Assembly (NCBI GenBank): GCA_964353855.1
Contig: CAYGWX010000063.1
Span: 1-15,058, forward strand
Source: CAYGWX01 sp964353855 [NCBI: uncultured bacterium]
Lineage (GTDB): Bacteria > Edwardsbacteria > CAYGWX01
Direction of reading: 5' to 3'
DNA length: 15,058 nucleotides
Part shown: in pieces, positions 14,936-15,058 of the stretch
Layout of the letters: the number at the start of each line of letters is the position of its first letter
Position numbering within the stretch: position 1 is the first letter of the stretch
Translations under genes and position numbers: made by a program
The notes under the pieces: model-generated
What the model was told of the DNA's origin: nothing
Databases searched by the model: none
What the model saw: only the letters and a program-made list of their open reading frames with translations

Positions 14936-15058
14936 ATGACAAAGGAACGAAAATTCTTTGATGCGTTGAAGGATGTCTTCATCGGGGCGAAGGTTGAAGG
15001 GGAATCGGCGGACTGGCCCCCGTTAAACTGGACTAAAACAGGGTTGTGGAAGTTGAGT
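14936..15058 (+). CDS. Partial CDS, possible DNA methyltransferase N-terminus
   Basis: The frame is open from ATG 14936 to the window edge (41 codons) after a good ribosome binding site, AGAGGAGGA (14921-14929). The opening MTKERKFFDALKDVFIGAKV, followed by EGES, resembles from memory the N-terminus of large site-specific adenine DNA methyltransferases of restriction systems. The next residues (ADWPPLNWTKTGLWKLS) do not match what I would expect there. This could be another member, a frameshifted remnant or a different family. The gene runs off the window, so length and domains cannot be judged. Confidence 0.45.
   Translation, partial: MTKERKFFDALKDVFIGAKVEGESADWPPLNWTKTGLWKLS

Overview
This looks like a piece of an uncultured, GC-rich bacterium with an outer membrane, most likely from the FCB group or a neighbouring candidate phylum. 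The clues are the many exported proteins that end in FlgD-Ig / type-IX-like C-terminal domains, a TlpA-Omp28-barrel operon, and a large TPR/BTAD regulator. I cannot name the species.

The main result is that six genes each carry one in-frame UGA at the first position of a thioredoxin-type redox motif (UxxC where relatives have CxxC). They are best read as six selenoproteins within about 10 kb: five Omp28-like thioredoxin-fold proteins (623-1678, 1709-2740, 3686-4750, 7548-8618, 8674-10731) and one TlpA/ResA-like protein (2795-3574). All have signal peptides and C-terminal sorting-type domains. A hairpin typical of a bacterial SECIS follows each UGA. UGA still serves as a true stop for at least four other genes here, so this is site-specific recoding and not a different genetic code. 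Conventional ORF calling breaks each of these genes at the UGA. No Sec machinery gene (selA, selB, selC, selD) lies in the window.

Layout: 1-600 is non-coding, ending in promoter P1. 623-4750 is operon 1 with four selenoproteins, ending at a bidirectional terminator. 7000-4814 (minus strand) encodes a 728-aa TPR + winged-helix + BTAD (SARP-like) regulator with a strong, apparently leaderless promoter. Divergent from it, promoter P2 drives operon 2 (7151-10731): a 70-aa MshEN-like protein with an apparent CTG start, then two selenoproteins, then a terminator. Operon 3 (10884-14400) holds an exported FlgD-Ig protein, an ordinary Cys-containing TlpA, an ordinary Cys-containing Omp28-like lipoprotein, and an outer-membrane barrel (DUF6029-like). 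14401-14935 is intergenic with hairpins, and a truncated CDS begins at 14936.

P1 and P2 share an ungapped block of GTTTAAC-type heptamers at 11-bp spacing, ending 9 bp before the -10 box. That is the known architecture of SARP operators, so the regulator probably controls both selenoprotein operons. The likely picture is a regulated set of exported selenium-dependent thiol/disulfide proteins beside a Cys-based version of the same system.
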